A stretch of 20,511 nucleotides of DNA from Nemertoderma westbladi. Lineage: Eukaryota > Xenacoelomorpha > Nemertodermatida > Nemertodermatidae. Position 1 is the stretch's first letter. Each line of letters begins with the position of its first letter. Below, one piece after another: positions 8,069 through 17,140 of the stretch. The stretch spans positions 1 to 20,511 of the forward strand of contig JAUCBJ010000863.1 in the NCBI GenBank assembly GCA_032718475.1, in the 5' to 3' direction. Under the pieces are notes generated by a model, which was not told the origin of the DNA, searched no databases, and saw only the letters and a program-made list of their open reading frames with translations. Position numbers and translations under genes: made by a program.

Positions 8069-11000
8069 GTATGTAATTACTACAACTGTAAATACTTTAA
8101 ACGTTTTACAGTATTAATATTAATATTAATATATAGTTAATTTCAAGTTTTCATTTATTAATATTAAAATATATGAATAAATACATTCATTATTTCTAAA
8201 TTGTCAGACATCGAACATACAGTTTACATTGAGTTCCAACACTGCATTAGGCCAAATAATTCCGCAATAGGCACCCCACCACCACCGCACCACCGGTGGT
8301 GTATGTACTGATAAACAGCTTGCGGTAACAAAAACCTTTTAAGAACATATTTTTTTAACTGTGTAGGTAGGGAAGGATCGATAACAAAGAAGCAAATCCC
8401 ATCTCGACGAATTAATTTCCCGCCTCAATGTTAAATTATCAATTTATGGAAAGGAGCAGGTTACAGTGGCACGTTATTTTAACCAAAACAATAAACTAAT
8501 CACAATAGAACAGGTTACAGTTTTATTTTTGAGAGTAATCATCTGTTATTTGCGTCGAATTACCCCTGGAGAGAGATGGATTTTTATTGCGTCCAGTTTC
8601 CTCCTCTATCTGCAATATGTCAGTGCCAATAATCTACAGCTCCTCTTGTTCATGTTGCTGTAGAATATAATATGATTGTATACAGATGTTATACCAATGT
8701 AAAATTTGTTTTACGTTACAGGCGCTAAATGTGCTATCTTATTTGATTACGTGACACTCCCAAACGACGGAGATGGGAACTTCCCCAGACAATCTTACTA
8801 CAAGGAGACCGGTGCGGGAACTATCGTCTACTTTATAGCGACATCCTACGCTAGTCCGGCTACTGGAGTAGACTGCGCTATTGAGTCTGTTAAAGATTCT
8901 ACCAGTTAGTGGATACAACGTGTTATAATTTAATCGTTAAAAAACAAACTTTCATTGTAGACAACGTATTTGTAAGTTCTGTGCAGAAAGTAGGCCTACC
9001 TACAGTATTCCTACAATATTATGATAAGTTGACAACAGTTGATAATATTATTAAGGTCGATTTGTTTTATCCTAGCTTATATTACATTACAGTGGTTTGT
9101 CAGTAGATAGTACAGTTAAGTAGGCCTACATTATTTTTATTTTGTAACTCTTCATTATCATCACATCTACTGTATGTCTCATTATGGATTCTGTTGAGAC
9201 ATTGTCAGTGGGTTTTACACTTTGTACTATACAATTTAAAGACTATAAAAACTACTATAAAAACTATTATCTATTCGTATAGCTGCCGATGTATCCGCGA
9301 AATTTTCACTGACTGCTGTTGGCGGGACCAATACAATAGGTGACTACGAACTTAAAACCGTAGCGATCTTCGACTACGATGTTGCCGGCACTCCGTTAAG
9401 AAATCCATACGATATAATTATTGCGTTAGTTATTAATGAATCACTTTTACTAGCGCAGTGTTGTGTCGCGAACGACAAACAGTATAATAAATAACTTATA
9501 TGATATTTAAAGAAGTCGTTGTTAAAATATTCGAGAAACATTTGTTATCCACGAAACTTAGTGATTCTTAATTTCTTTCGATTTGAAGTCTCCATGTTGC
9601 TTAAAAGTTTCTTAATATTTTTTTTAATGGGCCCAGTAAGGGGTGGAGTGCTTAGGGAGGCGGGCTCATGAAAGACACAATAGTAATACTAGTCTTACTA
9701 AATATAATATTAATATTTCCTTCCTTTCAATAATATTTCAATAATATATTTAATATTATTTATACATCATGTAAAAACAATGAAAAATACACCAAACAAT
9801 GTTGTTAGGGATTGTCCAACATTAGCATACCTTTGTACTGTAGCTTATTTCCAAGGGGGTCCTTTATGTTACTTGGTTACATATACAATATTACACAAAG
9901 ACTGTACACTACTACAGTATAGTTAGCTAACCTAAAACTAATAAAATAAAATTCGCCCCGTGTTAAGAATAACGGGTTTTCACTTTTCGGTCAACATCGA
10001 CTTTTTATTGTAATTTTATTATATGAGAGACTTTGTATTTTTAGCACTTATTTCTTCTTACAGTATGTCCTGTACAGATTCTAATTTGTTTATTGGTTTG
10101 CGGTTAGATTCTGCAGTCTGTAACTTGGGTTTTTAGTGAAAACCTGGTATGCTTCACATGGGAGTAAACTGCAAAGTGAAATATAGTATAAAATTGCTGA
10201 AAGTCTGGTTTCCATATTGGCCACATAATGCAAAAGCCAAGCATTTCAATACGAGTGGAACATCGTAGTGCCAATTAATTATGTGTTAAATCATGTTTTG
10301 CTTTATTAGTTTTTAAACTTTGGCCAATACGAGGGCCCAATTTCTTATAAAATAAAATGCGTTAATCCTCTTTTATAATATGGATGAAACCGATAAACTT
10401 ATATGTTATAGTACATTATGATAATGCTCTTCAAAATAACAACAATAAAATAAAAACAACAATAAAAACGAAAAATAACAACCGCCCTTATTTGGGCTCG
10501 AACCCCGTACCTAGGTTTCAAACTTCCGGTTATCATCAGCCGGGTGTGTGTCCTAGACAACTGAGCTACCAGGACGGATGGAGATTTATTCGCTATGGAG
10601 TGGGCTATCATATGTTTGCCTTTTACAGTCAAAGGAAAGTAAAACGTACAAACCGATAAACTATATGGTGTTATCATTCTATGTTAAGATGCAATGACAA
10701 CCAGGCGAGTGTGGCTAACAAATGCGTAAAAAACGGGGGAACCGGTGCGGAACCGGACTGCCGGAAAGGCTATCTGGAACTCAACTTCTACAACATTAAC
10801 GACGAGACACCGGTACTGGCCCCAGGGACCGCAGTCACCTGCACCATCGACGAAGGTCTCCCAATCCGCACCGACATCACGGCTAAGTGTACGCCCGTAA
10901 CGACGGCAACGGACCCAGACGATAATAATGATCCGAATTTCAGCGATCTGCGATACGGATTCCAGTGTTAGTGGTTTCATCTATGTATGGTTTGTAAGGT

Positions 11001-14000
11001 ACTGCTGCGTAATAATCGAGATCAAATCATTTGGATGACAATTTATCTGAATTCCGATTTCTTTCAAATTTAGTGTCCCACACATCTTATACTCTAGTTC
11101 TCATATTATAGTATCAACCTTTTGAATTTACCGCCAAATATGCCATTATGGTGATGGCGATTTTGTGCATAGAGTAGTTTCATAATATCTATTACTTTTA
11201 TTCCGACCCATTTTCTTTCTATACGTGTACTACAGTGTGCTACTGTTTGTACTGTATGTACTATATCTTTACTATATTTGATTTTTATTGATTCTATTAG
11301 ATGCCCCTGGTGATGTTTCCTATTACGCCATCCCGCAAACAGATGTCCTAAATATATTTACCTTAAAAACAATGGACTATGAGATTACTGGAGAACGGAG
11401 TATTAATTACGCTGTTAGTAAAACAGTAGTTAGGGGATGTAAAAAAAAAAAAAAAAAAAAAAAAGTTAGGGGGATGTAGGGGAGGGGGGGATTGATGTTA
11501 TTTCATACAGTCTTTACTTAATAAGACTAACAAGCACACACGTCTTAGACTCACAAACTGTTGTAAATCAAATACTGTCTACTGTACTCAATTCTCTTCA
11601 ATTCTACTAAATAATTATTGATATTAATATTGGTCTCGAAAAAAATTTTCCCTATTTTATTTTGATCAGAAGAGTTAGTGTCATAATTATAATTATTTTC
11701 AGTTTGTTGTTAGTGACGGAGTGAATTCTGACACATTGACCATGACCTTTGACCTACAAGATGTCAATGAGTTCAGACCATATTGTGAACCGATGATTCA
11801 GGTCGCAGCTGTAAACGAAAACGTGGCCACAGGTGAGCAACATAGAGGAACTAACAGGCTAAGTATATAATTTAATGTATCTTTAGTAAAATTTCACGCC
11901 AATAACATGACATAACTCGTGTTGTTTTACTCAGATTGAGGGGTAAGTTGATTGAGGGCGGTACTGTTCAGATTGTTGCTAATGGTTACTTATGGTTTAC
12001 AGAGCACGACAATTTTACCGAAGATGTCACATTGTTAGTCTGGAAATTAGTGGCAATTTCTAATGACTAGACTACAGTATACCAAATTATGATAAATTAC
12101 ACAGGGATGTTTTATTGTTTATGTTTTTAGTCGCCAATCTTGGAACTGTAACGTGCAAAGATATTGATGCCACCAATACCATAACCTATACGTGCTCAAA
12201 CTGCCCGGCTCAGATTTCAATAGACCCCAGTACGGGAGTACTCAGCGTCGGTAGTGCGTTTAATTACGAGGCAGATCCGACCACGTATCTGCTAAACATT
12301 GTCGCTAAAGACCCCGCAGATGGTGCTGGTACACAAAAATCTACTAGCGCTATGGTCCGTGTCAATGTAAGTCAGTGATATGGCAGCATATTGGCATTAT
12401 TAACGAGTCGTTAGTCAGAAGTCGTCAACACAATACTAGTCTCCTTCATTTGCCTCTTTGCGTTCGTTCGTTTTTTACCCTTCAGATTCTTTCTAAACTT
12501 TTGACGGACTACAATAAGTACCAAGTTTCGTTTAATTTCATCAAGGAATAACCGAGTTATTAGCGATCAAAAATTTACGACGACAGACGATGACGACAGA
12601 CAACTCGTTAATGGCACCCATATGCTAAGCCTTCGCTCACTCGGTGGCTCGCCCCACATGTCCTACTGCTGTTATTATCAATACACCTGCGAATTCGCAA
12701 CATTTGCGGTTCTGGAGCCCATAAATTGCAATTTTAAAATTCGTAATCGAGGATGTTTCTGAAACTAATAACGAAAATTAATAATTAATTATCAGATAAA
12801 TCCGATGAATGAGGATACAGGTCGGACACTGAAAGTCGCCGACGTTTCGGTACCGGAAGATCAGACAGTCGGAACGACGATTCTAGACTCGGGAATAACT
12901 CTAACTAATACTGATAAAGGAGTCCATGGCACAGTCGCTGCATACAGTATCAGTTCTATAGTCCCTAAGGAATGTTAGTTATTAATTAACTAACTAATCC
13001 ATTTTAATATAGTATAACATTAAAACATATAGCATTCTTTATTATCACCATTTAGCTTATGACATGTCCACTTATGAATATGTCCAATATTAAACCGAAA
13101 GATAATTGTTATGTTATTTTTAAATTGTTTCTGTTGAAAAGTAACCCTGAAAATAATGGCTTTACTGTGTTTTAAAATAACCAATAAGTGAAAATGAAAC
13201 TGACCATAACTTGAATGTAATTCGTGATCAAGAAAAGGAATTACATAGTGTACTGATAATATTCTTACAAACACACTTAATATTTTCAGCTAACATAGAA
13301 ATAGACCCCTCCAATGGCAACCTCTACCTGGTTGGTCCTCTTGACTTTGAGACTACAGCCTTGTATACTGTAAAGATAACCGCTACAATGGTTGACACTG
13401 CTGTAACAGTGGAAAGTGATGCATTCACGGTAAATTACATTATACACTGTTTTTATTTTACATCTAGGCCTACCTACATAGATAAATTGATCATCTTCAC
13501 CTGCATCAATGTATTATGTAGATTAAACAAACTCGAAATCGCTCAACGCCCCGTACCTAGATATACCAAGTCCGACGCTCTATCAACTTCGCCACTGCGC
13601 CGTACGATGCCGTATTTCGGCTCGCTACGCGGATCTAATATAAAGTTTATGGTTAATAGTTCTATAGAGCAACCGGAGGCTACAATAAAGGATGTAGCTA
13701 CTGTAGCAGCATTCATACAGTGCTAGAGCACTGTCATCAGAGTGGTTGCTAATTGTGTGAAAGTGATTTCGGTTATAAGAAATCTCGTGTTACAAGAGGG
13801 GGTCCAAACCCGGGTGAGTACAAAACCAAGACTGAAGACCTGTACAAAACACATGTGTTAACTTTCGTGTATTGTTTTGGTTCCCCCTACACACCTCTGG
13901 AATCTGCTCCTTTACTAACCTGATCCTTTAAATTGCAATGGGACCTAACGCTTTGGGACCTAACGCTCTTTGGGACGTAACGCTTTGGGACCTAACGCTC

Positions 14001-16758
14001 TTTGGGACCTAACGCTTTGGGACCTAACGCTCTTTGGGATGTAACGCTTTGGGACCTAACGCTCTTTGGGACCTAACGCTTTGGGACCTAACGTTCTTTG
14101 GGACCCAACGCTCTTTGGGACCTAACGCTTTGGGACCTAACGCTTTGGGACCTAACGCTTTGGGACCTAACGTTCTTTGGGACCTAACGCTTTGGGACCT
14201 AACGTTCTGTGGGACCTAACGCTCTTTGGGACCTAACGCTTTGGGACCTAACGCTCTGGGACCTAACGCTTTGGGACCTAACGCTTTGGGACCTAACGTT
14301 CTTTGGGACCTAACGCTTTGGGACCTAACGTTCTGTGGGACCTAACGCTCTTTGGGACCTAACGCTTTGGGACCTAACGCTCTTTGGGATGTAACGCTTT
14401 GGGACCTAACGCTCTTTGGGACCTAACGCTTTGGGACCTAACGTTCTTTGGGACCCAACGCTCTTTGGGACCTAACGCTTTGGGACCTAACGCTTTGGGA
14501 CCTAACGCTCTGGGACCTAACGCTCTTTGGGACCTAACGCTTTGGGACCTAACGTTCTGTGGGACCTAACGCTCTTTGGGACCTAACGCTTTGGGACCTA
14601 ACGTTCTGTGGGACCTAACGCTCTTTGGGACCTAACGCTTTGGGACCTAACGCTTTGGGACCTAACGCTCTTTGGGATGTAACGCTTTGGGACCTAACGC
14701 TCTTTGGGACCTAACGCTTTGGGACCTAACGTTCTTTGGGACCCAACGCTCTTTGGGACCTAACGCTTTGGGACCTAACGCTTTGGGACCTAACGCTCTG
14801 GGACCTAACGCTCTTTGGGACCTAACGCTTTGGGACCTAACGTTCTTTAGGACCCAACGCTCTTTGGGACCTAACGCTTTGGGACCTAACGCTCTTTGGG
14901 ACCTAACGCTTTGGGACCTAACGTTCTTTAGGACCCAACGCTCTTTGGGACCTAACGCTTTGGGACCTAACGCTCTTTGGGACCTAACGTTCTTTAAGAC
15001 CTAACGTTCTTTGGGACCTAACGTTCTTTAAGACCTAACGCTTTGGGACCTAACGTTCTTTGGGACCCAACGCTCTTTGGGACCTAACGCTTTGGGACCT
15101 AACGCTTTGGGACCTAACGCTCTGGGACCTAACGCTCTTTGGGACCTAACGCTTTGGGACCTAACGTTCTTTAGGACCCAACGCTCTTTGGGACCTAACG
15201 CGACTTTGCTTCTTTGTTTTGTACAGGTTTTGAGTCCTTGTTTGTACTCACCCTTCCAAACCCTAATTATACTGTCATTATCCTAAACCGAAGTTATAAT
15301 CTAAGATATTCACTAAATTTTTATTTGATTAAGAGTTTTGTTTAGGGTTACCAACTAACCAAACCCCAAAACTAACCCCCACCCCCCCCCCCCCCCCCTA
15401 ACTTACTAATTTTCACCCTTATTTCTATTTTCCGTCCAGATTTAAAATAAATTATGTATGTCTTGTAATAATAGTAGTCCTTATGTTAAACCTGAATTAT
15501 TAAATTGATATTAACAGATAACAGTTACGGATGTGGGTGATGAGATTATTGAGACTGTTGATGTAACTAACATAGTTACCGTCATTGAGGGAGGAGGTAA
15601 GACAGCTGCTACGTGTTTCGGTGTAAATCCCGCAACAGCAACTGGAGCAAACGTGAGTGATTTGGGATTTTTTTTATATGCAGTAGGGCCTATCTATTGT
15701 GCAGTAAATATATTATTGCCTTCATCTGAAACTGAAGGCAATAATGACAAGATTAAATCAAAATATGAAATATGAATAAAATATGACATCAAAATAAAAA
15801 CAAAATGAAATCTGCAATACATTTATGTAGTTGTATATAAAGGTATTGAGTGATATTGGTGATACCCCCAGGTGCTAATAGAGTTAATGCTACCATTGGG
15901 TTAATATTATTCACCAACTCAGGTTGCTAAGCTACAAGTTAACACAGATCTCGACACAAGCGGCACCCATGACTGGAAGATATCATCGGACCCCAGCGGT
16001 TACTTCAAGCTCTCGTGCAATGCACTCAACTGCCCCGCTGTCGCCCAGGCAGCTGGAATATTTATACAGACTCAGGACACCATCGACCTTGAGAAGAGTT
16101 AGTCTACAATCAAATTTTATAATCGAAAGTTTATCTCAAATTTATAGGAATATTATTTGTAATTAAATAAACTGTATATATTAAAAACATCAACATGGGC
16201 ACAGATGTTAATGTTTTTTTTCCCGATTTTAACATGCAATCAGGAATTTAAATTGAAATCAATCCATTTGTCTTAACTGATGTGGAATCGTTGAGATCAA
16301 TGTTTTGCATCGGTATGGTGGGGTTAAGCTACACCATCTAATATCCGAAACCAAGTTCCCTCAGCAGGAAATCAAGTCCCTGCTTGAGCTAGGTGAGAAT
16401 TTGTGCCTCACAGATCATAAATCATCAATCGTTTAATTTCACTCTCAGAGACTGACTCAGACTACTATCGAATTTACGACGAATCACTTTCGTGATCACA
16501 CAAACACAGTCTATCACTTAATTGATTGTGAGTGAGTTCAACCTAGTGTTAAATCTTTATAATTTTCTTCATCATTGGTTTTCTTTTATAAATAATAATG
16601 TTTGTTTACAATTTAATTTATTGTAGAACCAACCGATGGTGCCTATAGAGTTATAGTTGAAGTAACTGGCACGCCTGGCGGCACCAGACACGGTACAATG
16701 ATGACAAACACAGTAACTGTGGCCATACCGGTAACGGCAACCAATGAATGGGAACCAA
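8020..16758 (+). CDS. Cadherin-like gene, 12 assembled exons, 3' end not found
   Basis: Exons: 8020-8068, 8722-8904, 9283-9394, 10689-10966, 11301-11413, 11703-11832, 12131-12366, 12796-12973, 13290-13429, 15518-15652, 15923-16097, 16627-16758. All junctions are GT..AG and phase-matched, giving 620 residues with no stop. The start encodes a signal peptide (MAGRLSVILLFLLIAT). About five cadherin-type repeats follow (roughly 20-154, 155-269, 270-374, 375-482, 483-620), ended by DxNDx-like linkers NINDE (150-154), DVNEF (265-269), NPMNED (369-374), TDVGDE (477-482) and TNEWEP (615-620). DYE/DFE and ATDPD-like motifs appear at the usual places. Several linkers deviate from DxNDN, so calcium binding may be weak in places. 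A cell-surface adhesion or recognition role follows from the family. No membrane segment or terminal exon is certain before the right arm, so the gene is partial or truncated. Exon borders were inferred by eye. Confidence 0.8.
8069..8721 (+). other. Intron 1
   Basis: AT-rich with (TAATAT)n near 8114-8136 and a perfect 14-bp palindrome CACCACCGGTGGTG at 8288-8301. A 65-codon open frame (8466-8663) is hydrophobic but does not fit the splice phases and looks accidental. Confidence 0.5.
8722..8904 (+). CDS. Cadherin-like gene exon 2: first part of repeat 1
   Basis: Acceptor GTTACAG; donor GTTAGT; phase 1 to 1. Residues 17-77 include two Cys (AKCA and VDCA) that could form a disulfide. A stop follows directly if splicing fails. 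Confidence 0.75.
9283..9394 (+). CDS. Cadherin-like gene exon 3: second part of repeat 1
   Basis: Acceptor TCGTATAG; donor GTTAAG; phase 1 to 2. It encodes a strand pattern typical of the second half of a cadherin repeat (KFSLTAV, DYELKTVAIFDYD). The donor is the least certain of the set, but its phase fits exon 4. Intron 2 (8905-9282) shows nothing notable. Confidence 0.65.
9395..10688 (+). other. Intron 3
   Basis: 1.29 kb, AT-rich, with a GC-rich patch at about 9628-9668 (GGGCCCAGTAAGGGGTGG). The tRNA-like element lies at 10482-10577 beside an A-rich simple stretch at 10434-10478. No gene seen. Confidence 0.5.
10482..10577 (-). repeat. tRNA-like element (SINE head or tRNA pseudogene), minus strand
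   Basis: On the minus strand this begins CCGTCCTGGTAGCTCAGTTG, with an A-box match, and carries a B-box GGTTCGAGCCC. The ends pair as a 7-bp acceptor stem (CCGTCCT with AGGGCGG, one G-U). A CCGG/CCGG anticodon-like arm encloses CTGATGATAA, resembling tRNA-Ile with a small insertion. Between this arm and the T arm is an extra GAAACCTAGGTAC-like stretch, so it is too long for a normal tRNA. A run of five T follows on the minus strand, possibly a Pol III stop. Confidence 0.65.
10689..10966 (+). CDS. Cadherin-like gene exon 4: end of repeat 1, linker, start of repeat 2
   Basis: Acceptor CTATGTTAAG; donor GTTAGT; phase 2 to 1. The acceptor is weak, but it is the one that joins exon 3 in frame. 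The exon encodes a Cys-bearing insert (C116, C127, C139), then LELNFYNINDETPVLAPG and TATDPDDNND, the classic linker and calcium-site positions. Higher GC than the flanking introns marks it as coding. Confidence 0.8.
11301..11413 (+). CDS. Cadherin-like gene exon 5: middle of repeat 2
   Basis: Acceptor TTCTATTAG; donor GTTAGT; phase 1 to 0. Contains TLKTMDYEITG, the LDYE-type motif of cadherin repeats. Joins exon 6 as INYA|FVVSDG, the expected strand. Intron 4 (10967-11300) shows nothing notable. Confidence 0.75.
11429..11477 (+). repeat. A24 tract bracketed by a direct repeat
   Basis: GTTAGGGGATGT (11429-11440), 24 uninterrupted A (11441-11464), then GTTAGGGGGATGT (11465-11477). The layout matches a target-site duplication around a retroposed tail. 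Starts 15 bp after the exon 5 donor. Confidence 0.6.
11703..11832 (+). CDS. Cadherin-like gene exon 6: end of repeat 2 and linker
   Basis: Acceptor ATTATTTTCAG; donor GTGAGC; phase 0 to 1. Encodes FVVSDGVNSDTLTMTFDL then DVNEFRPYC, a good cadherin linker. Introns 5 (11414-11702) and 6 (11833-12130) hold nothing else notable except the A24 tract. Confidence 0.8.
12131..12366 (+). CDS. Cadherin-like gene exon 7: most of repeat 3
   Basis: Acceptor TTTATGTTTTTAG; donor GTAAGT; phase 1 to 0. Encodes GTVTCKDIDATN, ISIDPSTGVLSV and FNYEADPTTYLLNIVAKD, near-textbook cadherin motifs. Two Cys in TCSNCP. Confidence 0.85.
12399..12612. repeat. Possible small inverted-repeat element in intron 7
   Basis: ATTAACGAGT (12399-12408) and ACTCGTTAAT (12603-12612) are perfect 10-bp inverted repeats enclosing about 214 bp. 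The interior has an ACGACGACAGACGATGACGACAG-type purine/CG run (split about 12577-12602). No target duplication is evident. Intron 7 runs 12367-12795. Confidence 0.3.
12796..12973 (+). CDS. Cadherin-like gene exon 8: linker and start of repeat 4
   Basis: Acceptor AATTATCAG; donor GTTAGT; phase 0 to 1. Begins INPMNEDTG, a degenerate linker, then VSVPEDQTVGTTILD, the strand with the conserved PED/PE position. Intron 8 (12974-13289) is AT-rich and empty. Confidence 0.8.
13290..13429 (+). CDS. Cadherin-like gene exon 9: second half of repeat 4
   Basis: Acceptor AATATTTTCAG; donor GTAAAT; phase 1 to 0. Encodes IEIDPSNGNLYLVGPLDFET and YTVKITATMVD, the D-G-L and LDFE motifs. The open frame past the donor to 13726 is intron and tRNA-like DNA. 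Confidence 0.85.
13530..13612 (-). repeat. Second tRNA-like element, minus strand, diverged
   Basis: On the minus strand, GCGCAGTGGCGAAGTTGATAG (13582-13602) resembles an A box and D arm, and GGGGCGTTGAGCGATTTC (13535-13552) a decayed B box. It shares the exact 12-mer CTAGGTACGGGG (plus-strand CCCCGTACCTAG at 13549-13560) with the element in intron 3 (10503-10514), at the same position before the B box. Confidence 0.5.
13812..15253. mobile_element. Inverted-repeat-bounded unit carrying a minisatellite
   Basis: The left end (13812-13850, GGGTGAGTACAAAACC...) is a near reverse complement of the right end (15216-15253, ...TTTGTACTCACCC), matching about 33 of 39 positions. TCCAAACCC stands just outside the left end (13803-13811) and, after one extra T, just outside the right end (15255-15263), a possible 9-bp target duplication. 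Between the ends are about 90 bp of unique sequence and the tandem array. No transposase is present, so it would be non-autonomous. The class is unknown; a MITE-like or foldback unit with an expanded internal array fits. Confidence 0.6.
13940..15201 (+). repeat. Minisatellite of 15/17-bp GGGACCTAACG units
   Basis: About 1.26 kb of tandem units. The main types are GGGACCTAACGCTTT (15 bp) and GGGACCTAACGCTCTTT (17 bp), with variants GTTCTTT, GTTCTGT and GGGACCCAACG. A rarer GGGATGTAACG unit recurs at about 14036, 14386 and 14674, and the units after each are in nearly the same order, showing higher-order repeats of about 350 and 288 bp. Open frames across it (LGPNALWDLT...) are a by-product of repetition. 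Confidence 0.95.
15381..15398 (+). repeat. C18 homopolymer
   Basis: Eighteen C in a row preceded by CCCCCA. It lies 120 bp beyond the inverted-repeat unit in intron 9. Confidence 0.9.
15518..15652 (+). CDS. Cadherin-like gene exon 10: linker and start of repeat 5
   Basis: Acceptor GATATTAACAG; donor GTGAGT; phase 0 to 0. Starts ITVTDVGDEI, the end strand of repeat 4 with a linker where GD replaces ND, then a Thr/Ala-rich stretch with one Cys. Intron 10 (15653-15922) is unremarkable. Confidence 0.8.
15923..16097 (+). CDS. Cadherin-like gene exon 11: middle of repeat 5
   Basis: Acceptor ACCAACTCAG; donor GTTAGT; phase 0 to 1. Encodes VNTDLDTSGTHDWKISSD and a C-x5-C pair (SCNALNC), then IDLEK. 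GC-rich relative to the introns. Intron 11 (16098-16626) is AT-rich with no gene seen. Confidence 0.75.
16627..16758 (+). CDS. Cadherin-like gene exon 12: end of repeat 5
   Basis: Acceptor TTTATTGTAG; donor GTATGT; phase 1 to 1. Encodes YRVIVEVTGTPGG and TVTVAIPVTATNEWEP, the closing strand and linker. Last exon I can support. Confidence 0.75.
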
Positions 16759-17098
16759 GTATGTTAATCCTAAATGTTGTTACTGTATCTCTATTCTATA
16801 CTACTATACTGTAAATTATGAATATTTGATTATTTATCAACGTATTTATATACAATAAAGGTTTTTTATGGTCTGCTTACTCTATGCTGGAGAGATGACA
16901 TCTGATAACTAATACTATAATAGCCAACAACCAATATTATGAAGAACAATTAAATATGTAACTTGTGCTCTTGTTTATTGTTTTGCTTAGAATAGCCTGT
17001 CACAGTAACGTGTTCATTTCCGTTGTGGTTTCTAACAGTTGCTGGCTGCGGTTGTCGGATGTCTAGATATCTTTTATTCCCTTTTTTATGCTACATAT
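16759..17098 (+). other. Sequence between exon 12 and the right arm
   Basis: 340 bp of AT-rich intron-like DNA with an AATAAA at 16853-16858. A good-looking acceptor (TTTCTAACAG, ends 17038) opens a phase-compatible frame that runs into the arm to TAA at 17161-17163; it has no cadherin character and is not called as an exon. Confidence 0.4.
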
Positions 17099-17118
17099 AT
17101 TGTTCGCGCTTTCAGACC

Positions 17119-17140
17119 TTTGGCAGTTTAACCCGCCAAA
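17119..17140 (-). other. Hairpin near inner end of right arm
   Basis: On the minus strand TTTGGCGG..CTGCCAAA, pairing across GTTAAA apart from a central mismatch. Counterpart of the left-arm hairpin at 7308-7329. Confidence 0.5.

Larger units (their letters stand above)
13430..15517 (+). other. Intron 9, enlarged by insertions
   Basis: At 2.1 kb this is the longest intron seen. It contains the tRNA-like element at 13530-13612, the inverted-repeat unit with minisatellite at 13812-15253, and an uninterrupted C18 run at 15381-15398 in a CCCCCACCC context. Without these it would be a few hundred bases like its neighbours. Confidence 0.7.

Noticed and set aside
8466-8663. 65-codon frame in intron 1
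   Set aside because: No splice phase joins it to exons 1 or 2 and the composition is AT-rich; no motif.
10482-10577. Functional tRNA gene
   Set aside because: Too long, with an insertion in the anticodon loop and extra bases before the T arm; D-stem pairing is poor.
10384-10677. Overlapping 90-codon frames on both strands near the tRNA-like element
   Set aside because: They run through an A-rich stretch and the tRNA-like unit and lack protein character.
13940-15201. CRISPR array or telomere repeat
   Set aside because: Units are 15-17 bp with no unique spacers, and CCTAAC occurs only inside a longer non-telomeric unit in an animal intron.
14034-15286. Open frames of 60-110 codons in the minisatellite
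   Set aside because: They begin at TTG or in repeat units and repeat LGPNALWDLT; they are a by-product of the tandem array, not genes.
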